A stretch of DNA of 39,801 nucleotides, taken from NCBI GenBank assembly GCA_017601145.1, contig JAFNIV010000001.1, positions 1 to 39,801 on the forward strand, written 5' to 3'. This document shows positions 1 to 7,382 of the stretch, piece by piece (position 1 is the stretch's first letter; each line of letters opens with the position of its first letter). Position numbers and translations under genes: made by a program. Under the pieces are notes generated by a model. That model was given only the letters and a program-made list of their open reading frames with translations, was not told where the DNA came from and searched no databases. Source of the stretch: Candidatus Brockarchaeota archaeon (GTDB taxonomy: Archaea; Thermoproteota; EX4484-205; JAAOZO01).

Positions 1-221
1 CACCCACAGCGGAGGCCTCGGCAAGTGAGACCGTTTCGAGGAACCCGTGTGGAAGGTGGGTTACGGAGGTCTTGCCCTCAGCAGGCGTCTCTTTCGGCCT
101 GTCCCATGCCTACTAGGTCTGCCAGCCAAGCAGACGATGATAGATATAATGAGAAAAATATAAGCTTTTCGGCTTTCATCCCCCAGCTTTCGCAGGGGGA
201 CTTCCCGCCATCAAAGTTAAA
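1..221 (-). mobile_element. IS200/IS605-derived short element, copy 1 (right end cut by window edge)
   Basis: This stretch is nearly identical, on the minus strand, to the copies at 12284-12562 (same strand) and 22724-23010 (opposite strand). Read in the tnpB sense it has a left end with a C-rich/G-rich hairpin (near 178-200), then a region matching the last codons of a TnpB-type protein. The right end lies before base 1. The tnpB-like frame is broken: there is an in-frame TGA (antisense of bases near 78-80) and about 5 extra bases near 12-16 relative to copy 2, so no protein is made. TTTAAC flanks the left end at about 216-221, as in the other copies. The family assignment rests on the end structure and the remnant TnpB C-terminus; there is no transposase gene. 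Confidence 0.75.
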
Positions 222-325
222 GGTCAAAGTTAACATCAAGAAGCCTTTATATTAAAAATCAATCAAGAATCTTTTGTGTTCTAAAAATAACTAGAATATT
301 ACTATTCTTGTTACTTACTTATGAA

Positions 326-345
326 AGTTAAGGTTTAATAGAACT
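326..345 (+). promoter_or_regulatory. TATA-type promoter of the ITPase gene
   Basis: A TTTAATA-like box centred near 333 lies about 26 nt before 358-364. This supports a leaderless transcript that starts at or next to the GTG (358) or ATG (364). Confidence 0.45.
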
Positions 346-357
346 TAAAAAATAGAA

Positions 358-933
358 GTGTCTATGAAAGCTAAACTTATCTTCGTAACTGGCAATCGTG
401 GAAAGTTTCTTGAAGCGAAAAAAATACTTGAAGATTTTGGAATTGAACTTGAACAAGTTGATCTTGACGTAACTGAGCCTCAGGCTGATAACCTAGAAGA
501 AGTTGTCAAAAAGTGCGCAGAAGAAGCTTTTAAAGTTATAAAAAGAAGTTTCATAATAGAAGACTCAGGCCTTTTTATAAACGCTCTCAATGGCTTTCCA
601 GGTGTGTATTCGTCGTATGTTTACAAAACAATTGGTTACGAAGGCATACTTAAATTACTTTTCGGCATAGTAGATAGGTCAGCATACTTCATGACATCCT
701 TGGCTTATGTTGAATTAGGAGGAGAACTTAAGATTTTTAGCGGAAGAGTAGATGGAGTAATAACAACTGAGGCTAGAGGAAAGAACAATTTTGGGTTTGA
801 CCCAATCTTTAAACCATTAGGTTCGAACCTTACGTTTGCTGAAATGAGCATTGAAGAAAAAAATAAGTTTTCTCACAGAGCTAAAGCGTTGAGAGCATTT
901 GTGTCATGGCTTTTAAGTGAGAAAAAAATATGA
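358..933 (+). CDS. rdgB: XTP/dITP diphosphatase (RdgB/HAM1 family)
   Basis: This enzyme hydrolyses non-canonical purine nucleoside triphosphates (ITP, dITP, XTP) to monophosphate and pyrophosphate, cleaning the nucleotide pool. The 191-aa length fits the family. Visible motifs are the N-terminal TGNRGKFLEA nucleotide-binding loop (about residues 11-20), the SFIIEDSGL segment with its catalytic acidic residues (about 64-72), NGFPGVYSS, GFDPIF (about 157-162) and the C-terminal SHRAKALR. The first codon is GTG; an in-frame ATG two codons later is equally possible, and both fit the TATA box near 333. It stands alone, downstream of a mobile-element copy and convergent with the Rpo7 operon. Confidence 0.95.
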   Translation: MSMKAKLIFVTGNRGKFLEAKKILEDFGIELEQVDLDVTEPQADNLEEVVKKCAEEAFKVIKRSFIIEDSGLFINALNGFPGVYSSYVYKTIGYEGILKLLFGIVDRSAYFMTSLAYVELGGELKIFSGRVDGVITTEARGKNNFGFDPIFKPLGSNLTFAEMSIEEKNKFSHRAKALRAFVSWLLSEKKI

Positions 934-1077
934 GAGTTAGTCTTAGGACTTACTGAAAATAAGTATGCATTCTGTTTAAGCTTCTGTAACTTGTATATAT
1001 GGAGGGATTATAAGGATATCTTTTAAGAATAATTTTACTCCATTACTTTAAGTAATAAAACTTATCTTCTTATAAAG

Positions 1078-1590
1078 CTAGAGAAAAACAATTTCAGATG
1101 ATAGTATGATTTCTCTTACAAATTTTTTGTAGTAATCGTTTACTTCCACGACTACTGTTCCTTCTCCTGGTTGGCCATATACTACTAAATTTCCGTTTTC
1201 TGAAACTTCAATTGCCGGCAAGGCAAGTAGATCTTCTTCGCCATCGACAAAAACAATACAACCATCATCTTTTTCAACAGCGACTTTTAGGACATTCCAA
1301 GCTTCGGCGTTTACATGGCCTCTAGGATTAAACAATTTAAAACAGAATTTTAGTTCACTTAGAATTTGTTTTCTTTCAGTTTTAAAGTCAACTACGGCTG
1401 CTTTAAACTTAATGTTATGAGCTAAAAAATTGTTTGTAACAAAATCACCTATACAAAAGGAAATATCCTTGTTCTTATAGTTGTCCTTTATTTTTTCAGC
1501 TACTTCGTTAGGAGCTCCTCTTATTAATAGTCCTATTGGAACAGAAAGTTTCTTTCTTTGTTCCTCTTTAATTTTGTAAAATAAATTCAT
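1078..1590 (-). CDS. GTP-dependent dephospho-CoA kinase (DUF359 family)
   Basis: The 170-aa product matches the archaeal DUF359 family, shown in Thermococcus to be the GTP-dependent dephospho-CoA kinase that makes the last step of coenzyme A synthesis. Conserved blocks are visible: PIGLLIRG (18-25), GDFVTNN (48-54), VDFKTER (67-73), NPRGHVNAEAW (88-98), VDGEEDLLALPAI (115-127) and YGQPGEG (138-144). Its ATG overlaps the stop of spt4 as ATGA, so it is the last gene of a translationally coupled operon (PIN, rpo7, spt4, this gene). This context is common in archaea. Confidence 0.92.
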   Translation of the reverse strand: MNLFYKIKEEQRKKLSVPIGLLIRGAPNEVAEKIKDNYKNKDISFCIGDFVTNNFLAHNIKFKAAVVDFKTERKQILSELKFCFKLFNPRGHVNAEAWNVLKVAVEKDDGCIVFVDGEEDLLALPAIEVSENGNLVVYGQPGEGTVVVEVNDYYKKFVREIILSSEIVFL

Positions 1591-1772
1591 CTTATTTTGA
1601 TAGCATACATACCAGGTTTTTTTGCATTTATGAGTTTTGCAACAAAAGAATCTTCGGGCTTTATTATATAAACAACTCCAGACCAGTTTTCAGTAAACTC
1701 TGTTGACCCACAATTTGGACAAACACTTTCTGTCGTTATGAACTTACATTTGATGCATGCATGCTCCTTCAT
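1587..1772 (-). CDS. spt4: Transcription elongation factor Spt4 (RpoE'')
   Basis: This 61-aa zinc protein partners with Spt5 to form the processivity clamp on RNA polymerase. Four cysteines (C6, C9, C18, C21) form the CxxC...CxxC zinc site. The rest of the protein (W30SGVVYII, KPGMYAIKI) is the usual Spt4 beta sheet that meets Spt5 NGN. The start overlaps the rpo7 stop (ATGA), and the stop overlaps the next gene's start in the same way. The length is normal for archaeal Spt4. Confidence 0.96.
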   Translation of the reverse strand: MKEHACIKCKFITTESVCPNCGSTEFTENWSGVVYIIKPEDSFVAKLINAKKPGMYAIKIR

Positions 1773-2344
1773 TTTTGTTCACTTGCTTTAGCTTCTGCTA
1801 TTAGCTTCTTTATGTCCTCTTGGATCCATTCCTCTTTACCCAAGAAAGGTTGCCTGCTCATTACTCCAATCTTATCGCCACCAACACCTCCAATACTGAC
1901 TGCTGTTACTCTAACTCTAACCCAATCTCCACTTGAAAGTACTCTTCTTGTTTTTCTACCAATTAAGACACCTTGGGATTTGTTAAAGTCAACGAAGTCA
2001 TCAACTATTGAACTAACATGCAAGAGCGCTTCGAATGGACCAATTCTTACGAAGGCACCATATTCTTCTACTTCTGTTACTTTCCCTAAAGTAACTTCCT
2101 GAAGCTCTGGCATAAAAGATAGAACGGTGAAGGTAACCTTATGGTAAGAGCCTCCATCACCAGGCATTATTTTACCTTTTGGATTAAACGAAAAGTCTAG
2201 GACAGAAAGAACGAAACCAAGATCTTCAAAAACCATTCCTTCATACCTTTCTTCGAGTAAGCTTCTTATAGCCTCCTTAATAGACCTACCATAAAGTTCT
2301 GGAGGAACTCTTAGAGTATCTTCTAGTTTTATTATCTTAAACAA
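1769..2344 (-). CDS. rpo7: DNA-directed RNA polymerase subunit Rpo7 (RpoE')
   Basis: This is the stalk subunit of archaeal RNA polymerase (homologue of eukaryotic RPB7); it pairs with Rpo4, binds emerging RNA and helps open the promoter. The 191-aa product has the N-terminal RNP-like domain (residues 1-80, with PGDGGSYHKVTF near 61-72) and a C-terminal S1/OB domain starting near 84 (GKVTEVEEYGAFVRIGPF, then LLHVSSI). The start is a TTG preceded by GGGCGAAG. It lies 7 nt after the PIN gene and overlaps spt4. The usual archaeal neighbours downstream (S24e, S27ae) are not here. Confidence 0.96.
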   Translation of the reverse strand: MFKIIKLEDTLRVPPELYGRSIKEAIRSLLEERYEGMVFEDLGFVLSVLDFSFNPKGKIMPGDGGSYHKVTFTVLSFMPELQEVTLGKVTEVEEYGAFVRIGPFEALLHVSSIVDDFVDFNKSQGVLIGRKTRRVLSSGDWVRVRVTAVSIGGVGGDKIGVMSRQPFLGKEEWIQEDIKKLIAEAKASEQK

Positions 2345-2351
2345 CTTCGCC

Positions 2352-2741
2352 CTACAATTCTGTAAAACTATCTATTCTTATTCTTTTCCCTTTGGCAGGA
2401 AAGGCTACCGCAACTCCATTTTTTATTAGCTTTTTCCTTAAGCTTTTATCTGAGGTAGCAACAATTGCCTTAGTCCTTTTCGCAACTGCTAGAAGGTCTT
2501 TATCAACATTCTCGCTTACAGACTTTAAAATTCTAGCTTTTTTTGCAATTTCTATGGCCTTTTTTGCATTAGAAGCCAGCGAGCCTCTTCTTGTTTTTGA
2601 AAGTAAGATAAGTTCTTTAATAGTACTTTCTGTAACACAAAAATCGGCCTTATCTAAGAGATTTTCTAGCTCAAAAATAAAGTTTGCCTTACCTGAAACA
2701 CAATAAATCAATGCACTGGAATCAAGAAGAACTTTAACCAT
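2352..2741 (-). CDS. PIN-domain protein of the archaeal Fcf1-like group (COG1412 type)
   Basis: The 129-aa product is a single PIN nuclease-like domain: N-terminal LLDSSALIY (acidic D7), a middle TESTIKEL block with conserved E, and a C-terminal VATSDKSLRKKL acidic pair (near 95-105), ending in a basic tail. This group often sits next to rpo7/spt4 in archaea and is related to the eukaryotic rRNA-processing factor Fcf1/Utp24, so a role in rRNA processing is an inference from family and context. It heads the operon. An ATG at 2752-2754 opens a short out-of-frame ORF that spans this start (see separate entry). A VapC toxin reading is less likely because no antitoxin is adjacent. Confidence 0.85.
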   Translation of the reverse strand: MVKVLLDSSALIYCVSGKANFIFELENLLDKADFCVTESTIKELILLSKTRRGSLASNAKKAIEIAKKARILKSVSENVDKDLLAVAKRTKAIVATSDKSLRKKLIKNGVAVAFPAKGKRIRIDSFTEL

Positions 2742-2781
2742 TTAAGTCCCTCATTTGTTACTAGGCTGAACATAAATAGTT
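2734..2781 (-). promoter_or_regulatory. Promoter and overlapping 6-codon micro-ORF before the PIN gene
   Basis: A TATA-like box (antisense of 2771-2780) lies about 23-26 nt before the ATG at 2754-2752. That ATG opens a 6-codon ORF (M-R-D-L-N-G, stop at 2736-2734) which contains a GAGGG Shine-Dalgarno-like run about 7 nt before the real gene start at 2741 and overlaps it out of frame. Confidence 0.4.
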
Positions 2782-2805
2782 ATCGAGCAAACAGTCTCTA
2801 ATATG

Positions 2806-2850
2806 CTTTAAATACCCACGATAAAACAATTAAGAAATGACTAAGAGATG
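2806..2850 (+). promoter_or_regulatory. nop5 promoter with upstream out-of-frame ATG
   Basis: A CTTTAAATACC box (2806-2815) is centred 26 nt before an ATG at 2837. That ATG opens a 9-codon ORF (stop TAG after residue 9) which overlaps the nop5 ATG at 2848 in another frame. No strong Shine-Dalgarno run lies between them. Confidence 0.4.
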
Positions 2851-3939
2851 GAACATATCTTCGTAGTAACTACAGCTCTTGGTGTGGTAATCTTAAATAG
2901 TAATTTAGAAGTTAAAGATACAATTCCTATAGAAGACGAAGGAGATTTCCAAAAAAGGAGCCTCTTTGAAAGTATTGTAAGAAAGTATCCAAAAGCAACT
3001 TTTATTGTTGAAGATGAAAAACTAAAGAGCATTTTTGAACAAGCAAATGGAAAGGCAGTCCTTGAACAACCTTCAAGGGGAGGCAGATGGGTAAGGGAAA
3101 ACATACAAAAAATTTCTGAAATTTTTGGGGTTAAGGATTATTTGAGCAAATACAGAGAAATTGCTCTAAATATAACAAGTAAGAAAATCTCTGAGGATTC
3201 TGCTAGGCTTGATAAGGAACTAATAGCTTTAGTAAACGCATACGAGAGTATAAATGGAGCCATCAACGAGCTTACAGAAAAACTTCAAGACTTGAATGAT
3301 CTCTTCTTTCCAGAACTTAGGAAAGTTGTAAGAAACCCTGAAAAGTACGTGAACATCCTTACTGAATACCCTTCAAAGGAATTGCTTTTAAGTGAAAGGA
3401 AAAAAGATGAGAAGCTAGAAGTTGGAAAAGAAGTTGTAAAAGCAGCAGAAAAATCAATAGGAGCACTCACAAGAAAAGAGAGCGAGGAAACAATTCATGA
3501 GTATGCGAGAACTATAAGAACACTTTACAAACTTAAGGATAAATTAACGGGGAGAATTACAGAAATAGTAGAAGAAATAGCACCAAACTTATCAGAAATT
3601 GCAGGTCCTGTATTGGCTGCAAAGCTAATTTCAAAGGCAGGAGGACTAATTGAACTAGCAAAGATGCCATCTTCTTCAGTTCAAGTCATAGGAGCGGAGA
3701 AAGCTCTATTCAGAGCAATGAAAGAAGGAAGCAAACCTCCTAAGCATGGAATTATATTTCAGCATCCACTAGTTCATAATGCTCCAAGAAAACTAAGAGG
3801 TAAAGTAGCTAGAGCATTAGCTAGTAAAATTGTAATGGCATCAAGATTTGATGCATTCTCTGGAGTTGATTCTAGCCAAAGATTAAAATCTGAACTGAAA
3901 GAAAAAATGGGAAAAATTGGAGTAAAGATGGAGGTGTAA
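2848..3939 (+). CDS. nop5: Nop5 (Nop56/58 homologue), C/D box sRNP core protein
   Basis: Nop5 is the scaffold of the C/D box guide ribonucleoprotein, joining L7Ae-bound sRNA to fibrillarin for 2'-O-methylation of rRNA and tRNA. The 363-aa product has an N-terminal fibrillarin-binding domain (1-115), a coiled-coil region rich in K/E (about 120-230) and the Nop domain near 250-350, with signature ISKAGGLIELAKMPSSSVQV, the GAEKALFRA helix and HPLVHNAPRKLRGKVAR. It is followed one base later by the fibrillarin gene, the universal archaeal pairing. The tail lacks the long lysine-rich extension of eukaryotic relatives. Confidence 0.97.
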   Translation: MEHIFVVTTALGVVILNSNLEVKDTIPIEDEGDFQKRSLFESIVRKYPKATFIVEDEKLKSIFEQANGKAVLEQPSRGGRWVRENIQKISEIFGVKDYLSKYREIALNITSKKISEDSARLDKELIALVNAYESINGAINELTEKLQDLNDLFFPELRKVVRNPEKYVNILTEYPSKELLLSERKKDEKLEVGKEVVKAAEKSIGALTRKESEETIHEYARTIRTLYKLKDKLTGRITEIVEEIAPNLSEIAGPVLAAKLISKAGGLIELAKMPSSSVQVIGAEKALFRAMKEGSKPPKHGIIFQHPLVHNAPRKLRGKVARALASKIVMASRFDAFSGVDSSQRLKSELKEKMGKIGVKMEV

Positions 3940-3940
3940 C

Positions 3941-4603
3941 ATGATGAGAGAGATTTTCAACAATGTTTTTGAAGAAAATGAAAAAATCTTAACTATAAAC
4001 TTAGCTCCAGGATTTTCAGTTTATGGAGAGGAGCTAGTAAAGATAGAATCAAAAGAATATAGAGTTTGGGATCCTTATAGAAGTAAGATCTCAGCCGCTA
4101 TAAAGAATGGATTAAAAAACTTTCCAATAAGAGAGGATTCCAAGATACTTTACTTAGGAGCAGCAAATGGAACTACTGTTAGCCATGTTTCTGATGTAGC
4201 AAAAAATGGAGTTGTATATGCTGTCGAAGTTGCTTTTAGACCCATGAGAGATTTAATTGAGAAAGTTGCTAAAAAAAGAACAAATGTAATCCCAATACTT
4301 GCGGATGCTAGGAAGCCGTTTAGCTATTGTTACTTAGTAGAAAACGTTGACTTAATTTATGCTGATGTCGCACAACCAGATCAAACAGATATAGTTTATA
4401 ACAATGCTGTTGCTTACTTAAAGTCTGGAGGAATAGTATGTGTTGCAATAAAAGCAAGCAGTATAGATTCAACAAAAGATCCTCATTTAGTAGTAGATGA
4501 AGAGATTAAAAAAATGGTAAAAAATGGCTTTGAGTTAATTGAAAGATTAGACTTAGAGCCATTTGATAAAGCTCACGAGATGGTAGTATGTAGGTGGAAG
4601 TAG
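3941..4603 (+). CDS. flpA: Fibrillarin-like rRNA/tRNA 2'-O-methyltransferase (FlpA)
   Basis: This is the SAM-dependent methyltransferase of the C/D box sRNP. The 220-aa product shows the SAM motif I ILYLGAANGTTVSHVSDV (near 68-85; Asn in place of the more usual Ser in GAASGTT), the VYAVEVAFRPMRDL motif, ADARKP, IYADVAQPDQTDI (catalytic Asp) and VAIKASSID. It begins one base after nop5, with GGAGGTGT in the nop5 tail acting as its Shine-Dalgarno. The stop is directly followed by rnhB. Confidence 0.97.
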   Translation: MMREIFNNVFEENEKILTINLAPGFSVYGEELVKIESKEYRVWDPYRSKISAAIKNGLKNFPIREDSKILYLGAANGTTVSHVSDVAKNGVVYAVEVAFRPMRDLIEKVAKKRTNVIPILADARKPFSYCYLVENVDLIYADVAQPDQTDIVYNNAVAYLKSGGIVCVAIKASSIDSTKDPHLVVDEEIKKMVKNGFELIERLDLEPFDKAHEMVVCRWK

Positions 4604-5260
4604 TTGATAGTTTCAGGAAGCGACGAAGCTGGGAGAGGAAGTGTAATAGGACCACTTGTTATAGCTACAGTAACAATAAATCAAGAAGATGAAGAAAAAT
4701 TTAAAGAAATTGGTGTAAAGGATTCTAAGAAGTTATCTCCAAGGAAAAGAGAAGTTATTAGTAAGGTAATAAAAGAGAACTGTATAAGCTACAAAGTCTC
4801 TTATCTAAAGCCAAAAGTTATAGATTCTTACGTATGGAAAAGGATAAAAATGAAAACATTAAACTACTTAGAAGCAAAAGTAATTTCTAGACATATAATA
4901 AAACTATCTCCAGATATAGCGTATGTTGACTCACCATATTCAAAACCTGAAACTTTTAAAGTTATGATAAAAAAGCTCATAGGCAACAAAAACACAAAAA
5001 TATTTTCAGCCAATAAAGCTGAAGATAAATGGGTAGAAGTTGCATGTGCTTCGATTATTGCAAAAGTTGAAAGGGATAAAGCAGTAAGAAAAATAGCAAA
5101 GAAATATGGCTTCTTTGGAAGTGGATATCCTTCAGATAAAAGAACTAGAAATTTCTTAAGAAAGGTTATTTCAAAAAGTGACAAATGCGATTTTGTTAGG
5201 TGGAGTTGGAAAACAATAGACAAACTTAGCTTAAGACAACTTAAGCTTACTGAAAAATAA
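4604..5260 (+). CDS. rnhB: Ribonuclease HII
   Basis: RNase HII cleaves RNA in RNA-DNA hybrids, including single ribonucleotides and Okazaki primers. The 218-aa product begins with a TTG directly after the flpA stop, with AGGTGG just upstream as ribosome site. The active-site block GSDEAGRGSVIGPLV (D7, E8) is at the N-terminus. VKDSKKLSPRKR follows, then AYVDSPYSKP with a catalytic Asp (near 106) and the conserved ASIIAKVERDKAV and GSGYPSDKRT blocks. It is third in the nop5-flpA-rnhB unit and ends 2 bp from convergent pyrE. Confidence 0.96.
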   Translation: MIVSGSDEAGRGSVIGPLVIATVTINQEDEEKFKEIGVKDSKKLSPRKREVISKVIKENCISYKVSYLKPKVIDSYVWKRIKMKTLNYLEAKVISRHIIKLSPDIAYVDSPYSKPETFKVMIKKLIGNKNTKIFSANKAEDKWVEVACASIIAKVERDKAVRKIAKKYGFFGSGYPSDKRTRNFLRKVISKSDKCDFVRWSWKTIDKLSLRQLKLTEK

Positions 5261-5262
5261 GT

Positions 5263-5853
5263 TTAAGGTTTTAGGATTTTATCGAGTTCATCTTGAAGTA
5301 TAAGACCTTTTTGATTCAATATTAGCGCAGCTTCTCTTATATCGAATATTTTCCTTAATTTTACACCATTTTTAAGCAAATTTTCTTCACCTCCTTGCAG
5401 TCTATCAAATACAACAGCTGCTAATTTAACAGAAGCGCCATTATTTCTAAGCTCGCTTATAGCTTGCAGTATACTTGAGCCAGTAGTTAAAACATCATCA
5501 ACAACGATGAACTCTTTTGTTGAGCTTAGGTCGCCCTCTATGAGACTTTTTGTACCATAGTCTTTTTGTTTCTTTCTAATGTAAACTAGTGGCTTTTCAA
5601 CATCGTAAGCAAGAGCTGTAGCTAGAGGTATGCCAGAAAGTTCAATCGTTGCTATACCAACATTTTGAGAAAGTTCTTCTTTTAATGTTTCTTTAAGACT
5701 AAGTATTGCAAGCTTAAACAAAGATGGGTAAGAAGGTAGGGCTCTTAAGTCAATGTAGTAGTTACTTAAAAGTCCTGAACTTAACTTGAATTCGCCAAAC
5801 TTTATTAATTTTCTTTCCCATATTCCTAGTAATAGCTCTTCTTTAAAATTCAT
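5263..5853 (-). CDS. pyrE: Orotate phosphoribosyltransferase
   Basis: PyrE joins orotate and PRPP to give orotidine 5'-phosphate, step 5 of pyrimidine synthesis. The 196-aa product shows FKLSSGLLSNYYIDLR (22-37), the flexible-loop RKKQKDYGTKSLIEG (93-107) and the PRPP-binding loop FIVVDDVLTTGSS (115-127). A TTTTAAAG box (antisense of about 5874-5883) lies 26 nt before the ATG, so this transcript is probably leaderless and separate from pyrF, which lies 48 bp upstream on the same strand. Confidence 0.96.
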   Translation of the reverse strand: MNFKEELLLGIWERKLIKFGEFKLSSGLLSNYYIDLRALPSYPSLFKLAILSLKETLKEELSQNVGIATIELSGIPLATALAYDVEKPLVYIRKKQKDYGTKSLIEGDLSSTKEFIVVDDVLTTGSSILQAISELRNNGASVKLAAVVFDRLQGGEENLLKNGVKLRKIFDIREAALILNQKGLILQDELDKILKP

Positions 5854-5901
5854 GGTAATGCCTTTGATTCTTTGCTTTAAAACCTTTCTTCTAACATGAA
5901 G

Positions 5902-6630
5902 CTACCCTTTTAAAAAACTTCTTTGAGCTAATAGGATTTTTTTGACCTCCTCGAGAGGCTTTTTAGATTCGTATATAGAACGCCCGATTATTTCGAAATG
6001 CGCGCCATTAGCTATCGCAGAACCATATGGCGCACCTTGTGCACCAACTCCAGGGCTTAAGAGAATAAGATCGCTTTCAATTGGCAGAAGTTCTTTTACT
6101 CTTTTAATCATAGAAGGCCTAGTTGCAGGAACTATAAAACCAGCAGGTTCAGCTAACATTGATTCACTAATAATTTGTTCAACAACTTTGTCCATTATTA
6201 ACGAAGCACCGTCATTAGACATTGCAGCTAAGATGAAGAGAGCTTTATTCTCCTCTTTAACAGTTTTTGATAGTCCATCTAACGAACCTTTAAAACCCAT
6301 AAAGCCATGAGCAATTACAGCATCAAACCCGCTCTTGAATAATATCTTTGCAATTTTTGAGTTTGTATGACTAACGTCAGCTATCTTAGCATCTGCTATT
6401 GGGATGAGTGCCTTTTCTTTCAAAGATAAAACCATTTCTTTAACTCTTTCTAATCCAAAAGACAATATTGTAGGATAACCAAATTTCACACCTACTAAGT
6501 AAGGCTCAACTAAATTTAAGAGATTTTTTCCTTCTTCATATTCTTCCACATTATCTAGATCAAAAGCAAAGATTATTCTTGAAGAAATCTCTTTTGACCT
6601 TTGTAGCATTCTGTTTACTACTTCATTCAT
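5902..6630 (-). CDS. pyrF: Orotidine 5'-phosphate decarboxylase
   Basis: PyrF decarboxylates OMP to UMP. The 242-aa product fits the archaeal/PyrF type: FAFDLDN (21-27), VKFGYP with conserved Lys49, the catalytic D80-x-K82-xx-D85 array in ADAKIADVSHT, the AHGFMG segment, LSPGVGAQG phosphate loop and GRSIYESKKPLE near the C-terminus. With pyrE it gives the UMP end of the pathway. The ATG overlaps the stop of a 4-codon GTG-initiated micro-ORF (6641-6627), which starts where the TATA box predicts transcription to begin. Confidence 0.96.
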   Translation of the reverse strand: MNEVVNRMLQRSKEISSRIIFAFDLDNVEEYEEGKNLLNLVEPYLVGVKFGYPTILSFGLERVKEMVLSLKEKALIPIADAKIADVSHTNSKIAKILFKSGFDAVIAHGFMGFKGSLDGLSKTVKEENKALFILAAMSNDGASLIMDKVVEQIISESMLAEPAGFIVPATRPSMIKRVKELLPIESDLILLSPGVGAQGAPYGSAIANGAHFEIIGRSIYESKKPLEEVKKILLAQRSFLKG

Positions 6631-6672
6631 TTCTTCTCCACGTAACTAACAAATTAGCGTATAAAAATATAA
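6627..6672 (-). promoter_or_regulatory. pyrF promoter with GTG micro-ORF overlapping the start as ATGA
   Basis: The TATA box (antisense of 6661-6671) is centred about 26 nt before a GTG at 6641-6639. GTG-GAG-AAG-AAA-TGA follows; its stop overlaps the pyrF ATG, and GTGGAG doubles as the Shine-Dalgarno for pyrF. Confidence 0.45.
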
Positions 6673-6696
6673 CATAATAAAAATAAAGTTAACTGC

Positions 6697-7359
6697 TTAA
6701 GCATCTTCTTCTATAATATCTATGACCTTTATTAACTCATGTAAACTGTCTATAACAAAGTTTACTTCATACTTTTCATCGCCAATCTTGCTATCTTTTG
6801 TTCTCAGCAAGACTGAGTAACCACAAACCTTTAAGAAGCTTAAGTCAAACTTGGAGTCTCCAACTCCAAGAACTTCCATTGGCTTTATGCTAACTTTATT
6901 AAGTATTTTAAGTAGGGCCTTGTCTTTTTTATTTAGTTCAACAATAGCAGCTCCAACACCAGTACTTCTACCTCTTTCATCGAAAAGAATCTCATTAGCA
7001 ACAAAAAAATCAATATTAAGCTCATTTGAAATTTTTTCAGCTAACAAACTTATACCACTACTAACAATTGCTACCAACTTACCTCTCTTTTTAATTTCAG
7101 TTACAACTTCTCTTACACCTTCATTTAAAGGAATCTTGTTAAAAATGTAGTTAAAAACACTCTTGGAAATGCCCCTTGGCCACAAACTAAGATCATGGGC
7201 AACAAATTGTTCGTAGCTTATCTTTCCATCTACATAAAGTTTTAAGCCTTCATCGCCTTTTTCCTCAGTTCCAAAGAATTCGTGGACTTTTCTCCAACTA
7301 CTTTTTTCTTTTACTAGAGTGCCATCCAGATCAAAAACAACTAGCTTTATTTTTGGCAT
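6697..7359 (-). CDS. HAD-superfamily phosphatase, phosphoserine phosphatase-like
   Basis: The 220-aa product is a HAD hydrolase of the SerB-like subclass with a four-helix C1 cap. Motif I is VVFDLDGTL (nucleophile D10, acid D12), the cap spans about 17-80, motif II is AIVSSG (near 95-100), motif III a Lys in NKKDKALLK and motif IV GVGDSKFDLSFL. Phosphoserine phosphatase is the closest named function, but substrate is not determined by these motifs. It lies 23 bp downstream of hel308 on the same strand and may be co-transcribed with the replication genes. Confidence 0.85.
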   Translation of the reverse strand: MPKIKLVVFDLDGTLVKEKSSWRKVHEFFGTEEKGDEGLKLYVDGKISYEQFVAHDLSLWPRGISKSVFNYIFNKIPLNEGVREVVTEIKKRGKLVAIVSSGISLLAEKISNELNIDFFVANEILFDERGRSTGVGAAIVELNKKDKALLKILNKVSIKPMEVLGVGDSKFDLSFLKVCGYSVLLRTKDSKIGDEKYEVNFVIDSLHELIKVIDIIEEDA

Positions 7360-7382
7360 AACTCTAATAACATAATGCTACT

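Noticed and set aside
1-255. Possible coding region or structured RNA gene (SRP, RNase P) in the repeated GC-richer segment
   Set aside because: No SRP or RNase P core motif found; the matching tnpB C-terminus and hairpin ends in the full copies explain it better as a mobile-element remnant.
2392-2706. Long open frame antisense to the PIN gene, and similar shadows opposite pyrF, hel308, mcm, nadB and others
   Set aside because: Each lies opposite a well-supported gene and shows no family motif; they arise from AT-rich codon use.
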